From an uncultured Faecalibacterium sp. (GTDB lineage Bacteria > Bacillota > Clostridia > Oscillospirales > Ruminococcaceae), in NCBI GenBank assembly GCA_944386015.1, contig CALWZK010000020.1, positions 1 through 35,957 of the forward strand: DNA of 35,957 nucleotides, in the 5' to 3' direction. Each line of letters starts with the position of its first letter. The first letter of the stretch is position 1. This document shows positions 26,850 to 35,838 of the stretch, piece after piece. The position numbers and the translations under genes are program-made. Below the pieces are notes generated by a model. The model saw nothing but the letters and a program-made list of their open reading frames with translations, was not told the DNA's origin and made no database searches.

Positions 26850-27704
26850 TCATTTCCTCTTATGCCGCCGGGGCCGGGTGACGGCGTCCGCCAGGAAGTC
26901 GTTCCCGCTGGGGGTGGGGCGGTCCACACGTTTGGACGAGCCCGCCGGGCGCTTGCGGGCCTGCCAGGCGGAGAGCGTCAGGATGCCTTCCGCCCGGCAC
27001 CGCCCCAGGATGCTGTCCAGATAGGCCGCCGGGGCCTTCACCTGATGGGCGGCGGCCTCCCGCATGGCCTCCACCATCAGCCCATCTTCCAGCCCCGCCT
27101 CCCGGTAGGTCTGGATGGTCTGCCGCACGATGGGCCCCAGGGTTTTCCCCAGCCCCAGGGCCACCCACTGGGCTTCCGGGGTATGGGCTTTTTCCTGTTC
27201 CTGTTCGCATTCCGGCGGCGGCAGCGGCGGCTCGCCGTCAGGCGAAGCTTGCAAGGCAGCTTTAGCTGCCACAGGGACAGGAACAGGTACAGGCTCAGGT
27301 GCAGGTACAGGTGCAGGTACAGGCTCAGGAGCAGGTACAGGTACAGCCGGTTTTGCCGCTTCGGTTTCGGCAAATCCGGCATTTGCCGCTTTTGCCGCCT
27401 TTTGCCGCTCTTTGCCGTTGGTCACATCGGCGCCAAGACGCCCCGCCTCCCGGCGCTTTTGGCGGGTGGCGTCCCACTTTTCCAGATTGTCGTCCAGCCG
27501 CATCCGCATAAACTGCCAGGCCATCGCCGCGCCGGGATTGTCCAGCACCGGGGCCGCGCCGGTGGTGATATAATCCAGAATCCCCAGAAACAGCCGCCCG
27601 ATGTCCTCCAGCGGCAGGCTCCGCAAGGGCGCCGCCCAGTCTGCGTACAGCAGCACGCTGACCTTTTTGTCCTGTTTATCCACGGCGGCGGCCCCCTTTC
27701 TCAT
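26850..27704 (-). CDS. DnaD-domain protein with proline-rich linker
   Basis: A 284-residue protein of phage or plasmid replication type. The N-terminal domain (10-90, with YADWAAPLRSLPLEDIGRLF and an EKWDATRQKRREAGRLG end) resembles DUF6291-like domains. The linker (120-145) is a repeat of proline, valine, alanine and glutamate (PVPAPEPVPAPVPAPEP). The C-terminal part (about 185-250, YLDSILGRCRAEGILT) resembles a DnaB_2/DDBH2 repeat, and the basic tail (260-284) matches that of the DnaD/DnaB-like protein. The start is uncertain: AAGGAGG lies 21 bases before ATG 27704. It converges on abi with a 14-base gap. Confidence 0.75.
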   Translation of the reverse strand: MRKGAAAVDKQDKKVSVLLYADWAAPLRSLPLEDIGRLFLGILDYITTGAAPVLDNPGAAMAWQFMRMRLDDNLEKWDATRQKRREAGRLGADVTNGKERQKAAKAANAGFAETEAAKPAVPVPAPEPVPAPVPAPEPVPVPVPVAAKAALQASPDGEPPLPPPECEQEQEKAHTPEAQWVALGLGKTLGPIVRQTIQTYREAGLEDGLMVEAMREAAAHQVKAPAAYLDSILGRCRAEGILTLSAWQARKRPAGSSKRVDRPTPSGNDFLADAVTRPRRHKRK

Positions 27705-27839
27705 CACACTTTTTCACGCTGAAAACCTCCTTGTTTGATTTGCATCCAGTGTACCGCACACCGGCCGCCGGGGGCAGGGCGTGTTTTTGGGGGCTGCTGG
27801 ATGCGGGAAAAAACTCTTTTTCTTTGGCTCCAACCGTGG

Positions 27840-27845
27840 TATACT
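27840..27845 (+). promoter_or_regulatory. Probable -10 box of the aconitase-family gene
   Basis: TATACT about 80 bases before the start codon. The -35 region is only T-rich. A GC-rich imperfect hairpin lies in the leader (about 27855-27895). Confidence 0.5.
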
Positions 27846-27924
27846 ATAAAAACAAAGCGGCCGCCCGCAATGCGGCAGGGGGCGGCTTTGCCAAACAAAG
27901 AAAATTGAGAGAGAGGCGAGTGAC

Positions 27925-30192
27925 ATGATCCAGTGTACCAGCACCGGCGCATATCTGGCCCGGGGCCAGTGGGTGCCGGCCGACGCCGAGGCCCCCGCTG
28001 CCCTGGCGGCCCTGGGCTTTGACGGGGCGGCTGCGGCCAGCGCCCGGCAGGGCACCATTGCCTGGGGGATTCTCCAGGCCCACAACACCAGCGGCGACCC
28101 CCAAAACCTGAAAATCAAGTTCGACGCCATGGCCAGCCATGACATCACCTTTGTGGGCATCATCCAGACCGCCCGGGCTTCGGGCCTGGAGCGGTTCCCC
28201 CTGCCCTATGTGCTGACCAACTGCCACAACAGCCTGTGCGCGGTGGGCGGCACCATCAACGAGGACGACCACCGGTTCGGCCTGTCCGCCGCCAAGAAAT
28301 ACGGCGGCATCTTTGTGCCCCCCCACCTGGCGGTCATCCACCAGTACATGCGGGAAAAATTCGCCGGCTGCGGCAAGATGATCCTGGGCTCTGACTCCCA
28401 CACCCGGTACGGCGCCCTGGGCACCATGGCCATCGGCGAGGGCGGCGGCGAGCTGGCCAAACAGCTGCTGGGCCGCACCTATGACGTGGCCTGCCCCGGC
28501 GTGGTGGCCATCTACCTGACCGGCGCGCTGCCCGCCGGCTGCGGCCCCCACGACGTGGCCATCGCCCTGGTGGGGGCATTGTTCAAGAGCGGCTATGTGA
28601 AGAACAAGGTGATGGAGTTCATCGGCCCCGGCGTGGCCAGCCTGCGGCAGGACACCCGCAACGCCATCGACGCCATGACCACCGAGACCACCTGCCTGTC
28701 CTCCATCTGGGCCACCGACGAGACCACCGAGAAGTACCTGGCCGCCCACGGCCGGGCCGCCGATTACAAGCCCCTGGCCCCGGCAGACCTGGCCTACTAC
28801 GACGGGGTGGTCAAGGTGGATCTGTCGGCCATCCGGCCCATGATCGCCCTGCCCATGCACCCCTCCAACGCCTTCACCATCGAGGAGCTCAACGCCAACC
28901 TGGAAGACATCCTCCACGCCTGCGAGGAGAACGTCCAGAAGCTGGTGGGCCGCAGCGATGTCAAGCTGGACCTCTGCTCCAAGATCGAGAACGGCAAGCT
29001 GCGGGTGGACCAGGGGGTCATTGCCGGCTGTGCCGGCGGCCTCTACGACAGCATCTACGAGGCTGCCGCCATCCTCAAGGGCCACACCGGCGGCTGCGAC
29101 GAGTACGCCCTCAGCGTCTACCCCGCCAGCCAGCCCGTCATGATGGCCCTGGACAAGGCCGGGGCCCTTTCCAGCCTGATGGCCTCGGGCGCCACCATCC
29201 GCACCGCCTTCTGCGGGCCCTGCTTCGGCGCCGGGGACGTGCCCTTCAACGGGGCTCTGTCCATCCGCCACACCACCCGCAACTTCCCCAGCCGGGAGGG
29301 TTCCAAGCCGGGCGCCGGCCAGCTGGCGGGCGTCGCCCTGATGGATGCCCGCAGCATTGCGGCCACCACCGTCAACGGCGGCATCCTGACCCCCGCCACC
29401 GACATCGACTATGACCCCACCGTCCCCGACTACACCTTCGACGACACCAGCTACAAAGCCCGTGTGTATCAGGGCTTCGGCAAGGGGGATTATGACGCCC
29501 TGCTGAAACTGGGCCCCAACATCAAGGACTGGCCCGAGATTGCCCCCCTGGGGGACAACCTGCTGCTGAAGGTGGCGTCTTACATCACCGACCCCGTCAC
29601 CACCACCGACGAGCTGATCCCCTCGGGTGAAACCAGCTCTTACCGGTCCAACCCCCTGGGCCTGGCTGAGTTCACCCTCAGCCGCAAGGACCCCGCCTAT
29701 GTGGGCCGTGCCAAAGAGATCCAGGCCCAGGAGGCCGCCCGCCGCGCAGGCGACGGCGACCCCGCCCTGCTGGCAAAGATCCAGGCGGTGCCCGGCTGCG
29801 AGGGGCTGACCTGGGAGGATGTGCAGATTGCCTCCACCATCTTTGCGGTGAAACCCGGCGACGGCTCGGCCCGGGAGCAGGCCGCCAGCTGCCAGCGCGT
29901 GCTGGGGGCCGGGGCCAACATCGCGGTGGAGTACGCCACCAAGCGGTACCGCTCCAACCTGATCAACTGGGGTATGCTGCCCTTCCAGATTGCCGGGCCC
30001 ACCCCCTTCGGCCTGGGGGACTATATCCTGATCCCCGGCGCCCGCAAGGCGCTGACCGGCGACCTGGCCCAGATCCCGGCCTATGTGCTGGGGGATGAGC
30101 CCAAGGCCTTCAATCTGTCCATTGCGCCCCTCACCGATGACGAGCGCCAGATCCTGGCCGACGGCTGCCTGATCAACTTCTACAAACACTGA
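27925..30192 (+). CDS. Aconitase-superfamily hydratase (YbhJ-like), substrate unknown
   Basis: A 755-residue protein of the aconitase superfamily. It shows [20 protein letters not shown] (from residue 155) and three candidate [4Fe-4S] ligand cysteines: C369 in [10 protein letters not shown], plus C430 and C433 in [10 protein letters not shown]. This suggests a dehydration/rehydration reaction, but the sequence departs from AcnA/AcnB and LeuC. Relatives are annotated only as hydratases, so I give no substrate. ATG 27925 follows an A/G-rich GAGAGGCGAG stretch. No TCA-cycle genes are adjacent. Confidence 0.82.
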   Translation: MIQCTSTGAYLARGQWVPADAEAPAALAALGFDGAAAASARQGTIAWGILQAHNTSGDPQNLKIKFDAMASHDITFVGIIQTARASGLERFPLPYVLTNCHNSLCAVGGTINEDDHRFGLSAAKKYGGIFVPPHLAVIHQYMREKFAGCGKMILGSDSHTRYGALGTMAIGEGGGELAKQLLGRTYDVACPGVVAIYLTGALPAGCGPHDVAIALVGALFKSGYVKNKVMEFIGPGVASLRQDTRNAIDAMTTETTCLSSIWATDETTEKYLAAHGRAADYKPLAPADLAYYDGVVKVDLSAIRPMIALPMHPSNAFTIEELNANLEDILHACEENVQKLVGRSDVKLDLCSKIENGKLRVDQGVIAGCAGGLYDSIYEAAAILKGHTGGCDEYALSVYPASQPVMMALDKAGALSSLMASGATIRTAFCGPCFGAGDVPFNGALSIRHTTRNFPSREGSKPGAGQLAGVALMDARSIAATTVNGGILTPATDIDYDPTVPDYTFDDTSYKARVYQGFGKGDYDALLKLGPNIKDWPEIAPLGDNLLLKVASYITDPVTTTDELIPSGETSSYRSNPLGLAEFTLSRKDPAYVGRAKEIQAQEAARRAGDGDPALLAKIQAVPGCEGLTWEDVQIASTIFAVKPGDGSAREQAASCQRVLGAGANIAVEYATKRYRSNLINWGMLPFQIAGPTPFGLGDYILIPGARKALTGDLAQIPAYVLGDEPKAFNLSIAPLTDDERQILADGCLINFYKH

Positions 30193-30279
30193 CCCCGGAG
30201 ACAGCCCCGTCCCTGGGATGACCCTGCCGCAGACCCTGCCCTCCGGGGTGGGAGCTGCGGCAGTTGATTGTCCCTGGCC

Positions 30280-30424
30280 GGCCCTGCTTGCAAAAAGCAG
30301 GCCGCAGCCCTCTTGCGCTTAGCCGATTTTTGCGGCGCGGGGCGGTGCCCGCTTGCGAAAACCGGAGCGCTGCGCCAAACACAGCTCCCTGTTTCGTCCG
30401 CAGGACGCGGTCGCTGTGTTTGCC
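30280..30424. repeat. Hairpin repeat modules between the hydratase and PHP genes
   Basis: Inverted copies of the modules at 6608-6711 and 7455-7570: arms GATTTTTGC/GCGAAAACC (about 30325-30363) and CAAACACAGC/GCTGTGTTTG (30375-30422). Just before them, a GGCCCTGCTTGC/GCAGGCC hairpin (30278-30304) may terminate the hydratase transcript. No gene in 30193-30456. Confidence 0.8.
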
Positions 30425-30456
30425 CGGAACCACCCTTGAAAGGAGGCACTTTCGCC

Positions 30457-31305
30457 ATGCCTGGCGACCTGCACAATCATTCCACCTGTTCGGATGGGTC
30501 GGTGCCCATCCACCGTCTGGCCCCCATGGCGGCCCGGGCGGGGCTGGACACCATGGCCCTGTCCGACCACGACACCTTTCTCAGCGCCGCCTACTGCTAC
30601 GCCCACCCAGTCCAGGAGGGGGTCCATCTGATCCCCGCCGTCGAGCTGACGGGCTACGACTATGAGCGGCAGCACCGGGTGCATCTGCTCTGCTACTGGC
30701 CCCAGGACTGCCCCGAGCTGCGGGCCCACTGCGACACCATGCGCCGCCGGCGCAACGAGTGCTGCCTCCAGAGCGCCCGGGAGCTGGAGGCCATGTATCC
30801 CCAGTTCCGCACCGAGCAGGCCCTGGAATATGCCAAGGACAGCGGGGTGCTGTTCAAGAGCGGCATCATGCAGGCCCTCCACGAGCTGGGCCTGTGCGAC
30901 AGCGTCTACGGGGATGTGTACCACTACCTGTTCGGGTGGAACCCCCGGGGCGTGGTGCTCCACTCCCCCGAGTACCCGCCGGTGGAGGAGGTCATCCAGA
31001 CCGCCCGGGCTGCCAAGGGGGTGCTGGTGTTCGCCCACCCCACCGTCTACAAGAGCATGCCGCTGCTGCGGCAGCTGGTGGCCGAGGGCAAGGTGGACGG
31101 CATCGAGATCAACCATCCCCGGAACAGCGAAGAGGACAAGGCCGAGTGCCGCGCCCTCTGCGAAAAGTACGGGCTGATCGTCACCGGGGGCACCGATTTT
31201 CACGGGGCCAACTCGGCCCATCCCCATCCGGTGGGCACCTGCGTGACGGCGGACGACCAGATTGCCCGGATCAACGCCCTGGCCCGCCAGCGCCAGGGGA
31301 AATAA
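30457..31305 (+). CDS. PHP-domain metal-dependent phosphoesterase
   Basis: A 282-residue PHP-family enzyme. The metal-binding motifs appear in order: DLHNHSTCSDGS (HxH), LSDHDTF, VELTG, then AHP and TDFHGAN at the end. The family includes 3',5'-nucleotide phosphatases (RNase AM/YciV type) and histidinol phosphatases. The layout is nearest YciV, but the substrate is not certain. ATG 30457 has AAGGAGG 10 bases upstream; the longer frame translates repeat DNA. It is followed by the TSCPD gene in the same direction after 61 bases, possibly in one transcript. Confidence 0.88.
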   Translation: MPGDLHNHSTCSDGSVPIHRLAPMAARAGLDTMALSDHDTFLSAAYCYAHPVQEGVHLIPAVELTGYDYERQHRVHLLCYWPQDCPELRAHCDTMRRRRNECCLQSARELEAMYPQFRTEQALEYAKDSGVLFKSGIMQALHELGLCDSVYGDVYHYLFGWNPRGVVLHSPEYPPVEEVIQTARAAKGVLVFAHPTVYKSMPLLRQLVAEGKVDGIEINHPRNSEEDKAECRALCEKYGLIVTGGTDFHGANSAHPHPVGTCVTADDQIARINALARQRQGK

Positions 31306-31366
31306 GGTGAACGGCGGCGCTGCGCCCGCCATCACATAGATACAACAGAAAAGGAATGTGAAGCTT

Positions 31367-31630
31367 ATGACTTATACGTATCCCAACCAGGGCACCTGTT
31401 CCCGGATGACCATGATCGACCTGGCCCCGGACCACACCATCCAGTCCATCCAGGTGATGGGCGGCTGCAACGGCAACCTGAAGGGCATCTGCCAGCTGCT
31501 GCAGGGCATGAAGGCTGAGGACGCCATCGCCCGGATGGAGGGCACCACCTGCGGCACCAAGTCCACCAGCTGCCCCGACCAGATCGCCAAGAACCTCCGC
31601 AAGGCTCTGGCAGAGATGGAAAATCAATAA
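31367..31630 (+). CDS. TSCPD-domain protein (TIGR03905 type)
   Basis: An 87-residue protein with the TSCPD motif seen as STSCPDQIAKNL, and conserved cysteines in GTCSR, GGCNG and TTCGTKS. The domain also occurs at the end of some ribonucleotide reductases; stand-alone proteins of this type have no assigned function and may bind metal. ATG 31367 is preferred: AAGGA lies 11 bases upstream, whereas the GTG at 31358 is only 3 bases from it. It ends at a good terminator. Confidence 0.88.
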   Translation: MTYTYPNQGTCSRMTMIDLAPDHTIQSIQVMGGCNGNLKGICQLLQGMKAEDAIARMEGTTCGTKSTSCPDQIAKNLRKALAEMENQ

Positions 31631-31653
31631 TTTTCCATCTTGCATGATGAAGG

Positions 31654-31684
31654 AAAGCAGTTCCCGCAAGGGGGCTGCTTTTTT
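31654..31684 (+). terminator. Intrinsic terminator of the TSCPD gene
   Basis: AAAGCAG-TTCCC paired with GGGGG-CTGCTTT over a GCAA loop, followed by T6. Confidence 0.85.
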
Positions 31685-31704
31685 GTTTGGTCTGTTTTCA
31701 GCCG

Positions 31705-31804
31705 AAAATTAGAAGGAGCAGTCTGTGGTTTATTCCCCCCGAAGGGGGGATGCCGCGCAGCGGCAGGGGGGACACATTAAATGGGTGGGGGGAGGGTTTA
31801 GATC
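31705..31804. repeat. Mosaic repeat cluster 9
   Basis: Contains the CCCCCCGAAGGGGGG / GCCGCGCAGCGGC module (31735-31775) and ends with GGGTTTAGATC (31794-31804). No left inverted end is visible; it begins near the TSCPD terminator. Confidence 0.8.
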
Positions 31805-31834
31805 ATAAATAAAAGTTCAGGCTTTGGCCTGTAG

Positions 31835-32521
31835 CGCTGACCGGGCCGCTGGGCCCGTTTTGACGCTGCGCTGGCCCAGAGGGGGAGGGAGGGTGTTTCG
31901 AATCCCCCTCCCTACCCCCTCTGGACTCCCTACCCTCCCGCAACGACCAGAGGAAACCTCTGGACTCACAAGAAGAAGTCGCAGCGAACAAAGGCCTAAA
32001 AAATGCGACACTCTGCCTGGCCCATTGAAACCACCAACACGCTAAAACGGCGGCAGATGCATTTTTCTTAACGGCCTTTGACCGCCGCTCCGATTGTAGA
32101 AAAGCGCCAGCTGTGCGCCGGCGCGTGACTGCGAACGTCTGGGCAGGCTTCTGTATTGCCTTTACCCCTCACGGCGGATGTGCTGCCGGAAGGTTTGTCT
32201 CTCTGCCTGGGGAACATTTGAACCCACCCACCCGCCCACAGAGGTAACCCCGGCCCTGCGGGCCCGCCCCTTGACAGGGGCTCTGAACCACAAACTGTTC
32301 CTCCTGGGTGAAGGCTGCGCATACCTGAAAGCTTGGCCAAAGTCGCCGGATAAGAAAGCAGTCGGTGGGCTAGAGCCCCTTTTCCTCTATTGGCAATGCC
32401 TCAGTGAAAGTTACCCCGCAACGTAAACCCAGAAGGAGCAGTCAGAGGCTCAGAGCCCCCGTATGGGGGCGGGCCCGCAGGGCCGGGGGAACATTAAATG
32501 GGCGGTGGGTGGGTTTAGATC
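31835..32521. repeat. Mosaic repeat cluster 10 with first copy of a 340-bp repeat
   Basis: 31835-32177 is almost identical to 35021-35363 (about six differences seen by eye). It contains a long hairpin CCAGAGGGGG...CCCCCTCTGG (about 31877-31924), a smaller AGAGG/CCTCT hairpin and a GCGCC/GGCGC palindrome. 32178-32521 continues with cores GGCCCTGCGGGCC (near 32253) and GGCCCGCAGGGCC (near 32473), plus the inverted ctattggcaatgcctcagtg module. It ends with GGGTTTAGATC (32511-32521) beside the prfB terminator. No gene. Confidence 0.85.
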
Positions 32522-32529
32522 ATTAATAA

Positions 32530-32566
32530 AATAAATCCCCGCTCCCGGGATGGGAACGAGGATTCG
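32530..32566 (-). terminator. Intrinsic terminator of prfB
   Basis: Minus-strand arms AATCCTCGTTCCC and GGGAGCGGGGATT with a 5-base loop, followed by TATTTTA; behind the structured 3' element. Confidence 0.75.
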
Positions 32567-32586
32567 GATCATTGGGTTAGACAAAA

Positions 32587-32692
32587 CTTTTCGTGTACTC
32601 GGGCACAGCCCAACGCTGACTAAGATGCAGGGGTGTGCCGCCGGCTAGGTGTAACGTGAGTGCGGCCAGAGTTACGCGGTACACAGTAAAAA
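32587..32692 (-). ncRNA. Candidate structured 3' element after prfB
   Basis: Closed by CTTTTCGTGTAC (32587-32598) pairing with GTACAC-AGT-AAAAA (32679-32692). Compared with the groEL copy, GGG/CCC has become GTG/CAC, a compensatory change. The interior shares CTCGGGC, GACTAAG and GCCGCCGGC with other copies, and a GTAAC/GTTAC stem (about 32650-32675) is possible. It begins about 80 bases after the prfB stop, and the stop-proximal hairpin is absent here. Confidence 0.5.
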
Positions 32693-32772
32693 CCCCCCGC
32701 CTCCCCGGGTCCAGAGGGAAAGCAGAGGGTTTTGGCAAAAGGAAATGGGTGCGGGCGCGGCCCGCGGACCGA

Positions 32773-33894
32773 TCAGGTCTCGGCCAGCTCGCCCCGGCTG
32801 GCGGCCTTCAGATAGGCAAAGATGAAGCCGTCCAGATCGCCGTCCATGACGGCGTTGACGTTGCTGGTCTCAAAGCCGGTGCGGTGATCCTTCACCATGG
32901 TGTAGGGCATAAAGACGTAGCTGCGGATCTGGTGGCCCCAGGCGATCTCGTTCTGGACGCCCTTGATGTCCTCGATCTTGTCCATGTGCTGCTGCTTGGC
33001 AATCTGGTACAGCTTGGCTTTCAGCATCTGCATGGCGTAGTCGCGGTTCTGGAACTGGCTGCGCTGGGTCTGGCAGCTGACCACAATGCCGGTGGGCTTG
33101 TGGATCAGGCGGACGGCGCTGGAAGTCTTGTTGATGTGCTGGCCGCCGGCGCCCGAAGAACGGTACACCTGCATCTCGATGTCCTCGGGGCGGATGTCCA
33201 CCTGGATGGTGTTGTCCAGCTCGGGCATCACTTCCAGGGATGCAAAACTGGTCTGCCGCCGTGCGTTGGCGTCAAAGGGGCTGACACGCACCAGCCGGTG
33301 GACGCCGTTTTCGCTCTTGAGCAGGCCGTAGGCGTTGGCGCCCTTGACCATGATGGAGGCGCTCTTGATGCCTGCCTCGTCGCCGTCCTGGTAATCCAGC
33401 ACTTCCACGTTCATGCCGTGGTTGGCCGCCCAGCGGGTGTACATCCGGTACAGCATCTCGGCCCAGTCCTGGGCCTCGGTGCCGCCGGTGCCGGCGTGGA
33501 AGGTCAGGATGGCGTTGCTGTGGTCGTACTCGCCGTTCAGCATGGTCATCAGCTGCAGCTCATCCACAGCCTTCTCCACGGCGTTGACGGCCTCTTCGCC
33601 CTCGGGGATCAGGGAGGGGTCGTTCTCCTCCTCCAGCATCACCAGCATGGTCTGGGCGTCCTCGTACAGGCCCTGGAGCTTCTCATACCGCCCCAGCTTG
33701 CCTTTCAGGTCGCCCACCTCGTCAAAGACCTTCTTGCTGGCCTCGGCGTCATCGTAAAAGCCGGGCCGGGTCATGGTGTGCTCCAGCTCCTGCACACGCT
33801 TTCTGCTGGCGTCGATGGCCAGCGCCTCCTCCAGGTCCTTCACTGCTTTGCCCTGCTCGGCCAGCTGGACCTTCAGTTCGTCAATCGTTATCAT
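32773..33894 (-). CDS. prfB: Peptide chain release factor 2
   Basis: Class I release factor that recognises UGA and UAA, 373 residues. The RF2 tripeptide SPF is at 205-207, and the peptidyl-tRNA hydrolysis motif GGQ is at 250-252 in SSGAGGQHINKTSSA. The reading frame is continuous from MITIDELKVQ, so the in-frame UGA and +1 frameshift that autoregulate RF2 in many bacteria are absent. ATG 33894 has GAGAGG upstream. It has its own promoter and a terminator behind a structured 3' element. Confidence 0.97.
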   Translation of the reverse strand: MITIDELKVQLAEQGKAVKDLEEALAIDASRKRVQELEHTMTRPGFYDDAEASKKVFDEVGDLKGKLGRYEKLQGLYEDAQTMLVMLEEENDPSLIPEGEEAVNAVEKAVDELQLMTMLNGEYDHSNAILTFHAGTGGTEAQDWAEMLYRMYTRWAANHGMNVEVLDYQDGDEAGIKSASIMVKGANAYGLLKSENGVHRLVRVSPFDANARRQTSFASLEVMPELDNTIQVDIRPEDIEMQVYRSSGAGGQHINKTSSAVRLIHKPTGIVVSCQTQRSQFQNRDYAMQMLKAKLYQIAKQQHMDKIEDIKGVQNEIAWGHQIRSYVFMPYTMVKDHRTGFETSNVNAVMDGDLDGFIFAYLKAASRGELAET

Positions 33895-33935
33895 AGCTAC
33901 CTCTCACACTTGTTGATGGTTCTGTTTTCCAATTC

Positions 33936-33964
33936 AGTATACCTGGAACCGCCGGCAAAATCAA
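33936..33964 (-). promoter_or_regulatory. Promoter of prfB
   Basis: TTGATT (33959-33964), 17-base spacer, TATACT (33936-33941) on the minus strand. The -35 box overlaps the end of the sugar transferase gene. Confidence 0.8.
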
Positions 33965-34578
33965 TCCTTGCCCTGTTCCTGGTGCAGGGTGCCGGTGCCG
34001 CCTTCCACCACGCCGTCGTGGCGCAGCACTGCGCCGATGGTGCCGAAGAACAGCTTCACATCCCCCCAGAAGGTGATGTGGGCCACATAGTCCCCGTCCA
34101 GCCTGGCTTTCACCGGGATTTCCAGCTCGTCCCGGCCGTGGATCTGGGCCAGCCCGGTGAGGCCGGGGCGCACGTCGTTGGCGCCGTACTTGTCCCGCTC
34201 GGCCAGCAGGTCATACTGGTTCCACAGCGCCGGCCGGGGGCCGATCACCGCCATATCCCCCACCAGGATGTTCCACAGCTGGGGCAGTTCGTCCAGGCTG
34301 GTTTTCCGCAGGAAATGCCCCACCCGGGTGATGTACTGGTCGGGGTCGGCCAGCAGATGGGTGGGCATATCGTGGGGGGTGTCGGCGCGCATGGTGCGGA
34401 ACTTGTAAATTTCAAAGTGGGTCTTGTGGATGCCCACCCGCTTTTGTTTGAAAAAGACGGGGCCGGGGGAATCCAGCTTGATGGCCACCGCCAGCCCCAG
34501 CAGCAGCCAGGACAGGCAGACGATGCCGCACAGCGCCAGAAAGGCGTCCAGCGCCCGTTTGCCAAACTTCCGATACAT
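33961..34578 (-). CDS. Bacterial sugar transferase (undecaprenyl-phosphate phosphosugar transferase)
   Basis: Monotopic phosphoglycosyl transferase of 205 residues, usual for the small enzymes of this family. A single hydrophobic segment (about 11-32) precedes the catalytic domain with [37 protein letters not shown] and [10 protein letters not shown]. It would start a surface glycan by moving a phosphosugar onto undecaprenyl phosphate. The sugar is unknown and no glycan cluster is in the window. ATG 34578 ([11 protein letters not shown]) has GAGGTG upstream; the frame extends to 34626 without a better site. Confidence 0.9.
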   Translation of the reverse strand: MYRKFGKRALDAFLALCGIVCLSWLLLGLAVAIKLDSPGPVFFKQKRVGIHKTHFEIYKFRTMRADTPHDMPTHLLADPDQYITRVGHFLRKTSLDELPQLWNILVGDMAVIGPRPALWNQYDLLAERDKYGANDVRPGLTGLAQIHGRDELEIPVKARLDGDYVAHITFWGDVKLFFGTIGAVLRHDGVVEGGTGTLHQEQGKD

Positions 34579-34629
34579 ACCCCGCACCTCATTCCCATGT
34601 TGCGGCGCCAGACCGCGCCGATTCAACTT

Positions 34630-34658
34630 ATTATAGCATAGTTTGCCCGGTTTCTCAA
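34630..34658 (-). promoter_or_regulatory. Promoter of the sugar transferase gene
   Basis: TTGAGA (34653-34658), 17-base spacer, TATAAT (34630-34635) on the minus strand, about 50 bases before the start codon. Confidence 0.8.
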
Positions 34659-34689
34659 GATATTATCTAGGCATGCGGGGTTTTGCAGG

Positions 34690-35838
34690 GGGGGCAAGGC
34701 TGGGCGCTTCAGCCTTTGGCGCTGACCGTGCCTGCAGGCCCGTCGGACGCTGCGCTGGCCCAGAGGGGGCAGCTGAGCCGAGCGCTGCCTGCGGCAGAAG
34801 CAGCGAGGCGAAGCTGGCGCAGCGCTCCAATTTTCACAAGGGCGCTCCTGCGGCCCGCAGGGAAAATTGGCTAAGCGCAAGAGGCAAACACAGCGACCGC
34901 GTCCTGCGGACGAAACAGGGAGCTGTGTTTGGCGCAGCGGTCTGAATATGCAAGCATCATCCTTGATGCGCCGCATATTCACGGAACCGCAAGAGGAGGG
35001 AGCGCCGGTTTTACCTTTCCCGCTGACCGTGCCGCTGGGCCCGTTTTGACGCTGCGCTGGCCCAGAGGGGGAGGGAGGGTGTTTCGAATCCCCCTCCCTA
35101 CCCCCTCTGGACTCCCTACCCTCCCGCAACGACCAGAGGAAACCTCTGGACTCACAAGAAGAAGTCGCAGCGAACAAAGGCCTAAAAAATGCGACACTCT
35201 GCCTGGCCCATTGAAACCACCAACACGCTAAAACGGCGGCAGATGCATTTTTCTTAACGGTCTTTGACCGCCGCTCCGATTGTAGAAAAGCGCCAGCTGT
35301 GCGCTGGCGCGTGACTTCTAACGTCTGGGCAGACTTCTGTATTGCCTTTACCCCTCACGGCGGTTGCCTTTGCGGAAACTTTGCCGCTCTGCCGGGGGGA
35401 ACATTTGAACCCACCCACCCGCCCACAGAGGTAACCCCGGCCCTGCGGGCCCGCCCCTTGACAGGGGCTCTGGGCTTTTTTCCTTCTCCCTTATCCACAA
35501 AGTGCGGGGAAGCTTTTTGGTGGATGCGTCAAAAATCCCCCGCAGCGCAAACCTAGAAGGAGCAGTCAGAGGCCCAGAGCCCCCGCATGGGGGCGGCGGC
35601 GCAGCCGCGGGGGAACATCTAAAAGGGCGGCGGGCGGGTTTAGAGCAATCCTATGAAATAGCGTGAAGCCTATCCATACAACCAGAATGGGGTCTGGGGC
35701 GAAGCCCCAGCTTCCTATAAAGGGAGGGTGGGTGGGCATTCAGATGAAAAGACACGGGCTTTTCCAAACCTGAAACTTGAGGAACTTATCTCACTTGGGT
35801 CCGGCATTTGCAGTATTTTCTGGGATTGCTCTAGATCA
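34690..35838. repeat. Mosaic repeat cluster 11 with second copy of the 340-bp repeat and a nested MITE
   Basis: No gene in 34579-35957. 34700-34980 holds hairpin modules (arms CAAACACAGC/GCTGTGTTTG and GAATATGC/GCATATTC). 35021-35363 is the second copy of the 340-bp repeat. 35364-35640 holds core GGCCCTGCGGGCC (near 35440), the gatgcgtcaaaaatc module and an inverted GGCGGCGCAGCCGC core. The right end GGGTTTAGATC is split by the insertion at 35643-35831. Confidence 0.84.
35643..35831. mobile_element. MITE-like insertion (Tc1/mariner-IS630 type)
   Basis: A 189-bp element with terminal inverted repeats GAGCAATCC (35643-35651) and GGATTGCTC (35823-35831); the first 21 bases match at 16 positions. 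It is flanked by TA on both sides (35641-35642, 35832-35833). Removing it restores GGGTTTAGATCATAAATC, the repeat-cluster end seen intact at 7702, 19538 and 31794. It codes for nothing, so it would need a transposase supplied elsewhere. An internal CTGGGGC/GCCCCAG hairpin lies near 35692-35711. Confidence 0.8.

Noticed and set aside
27844-30189. A 781-codon minus-strand open frame
   Set aside because: Antisense to the aconitase-family gene; no domain and no ribosome binding site.
31824-32045. A 73-codon frame repeated at 34929-35231
   Set aside because: Conserved only because the DNA repeat is nearly identical; starts differ and no ribosome binding site is seen.
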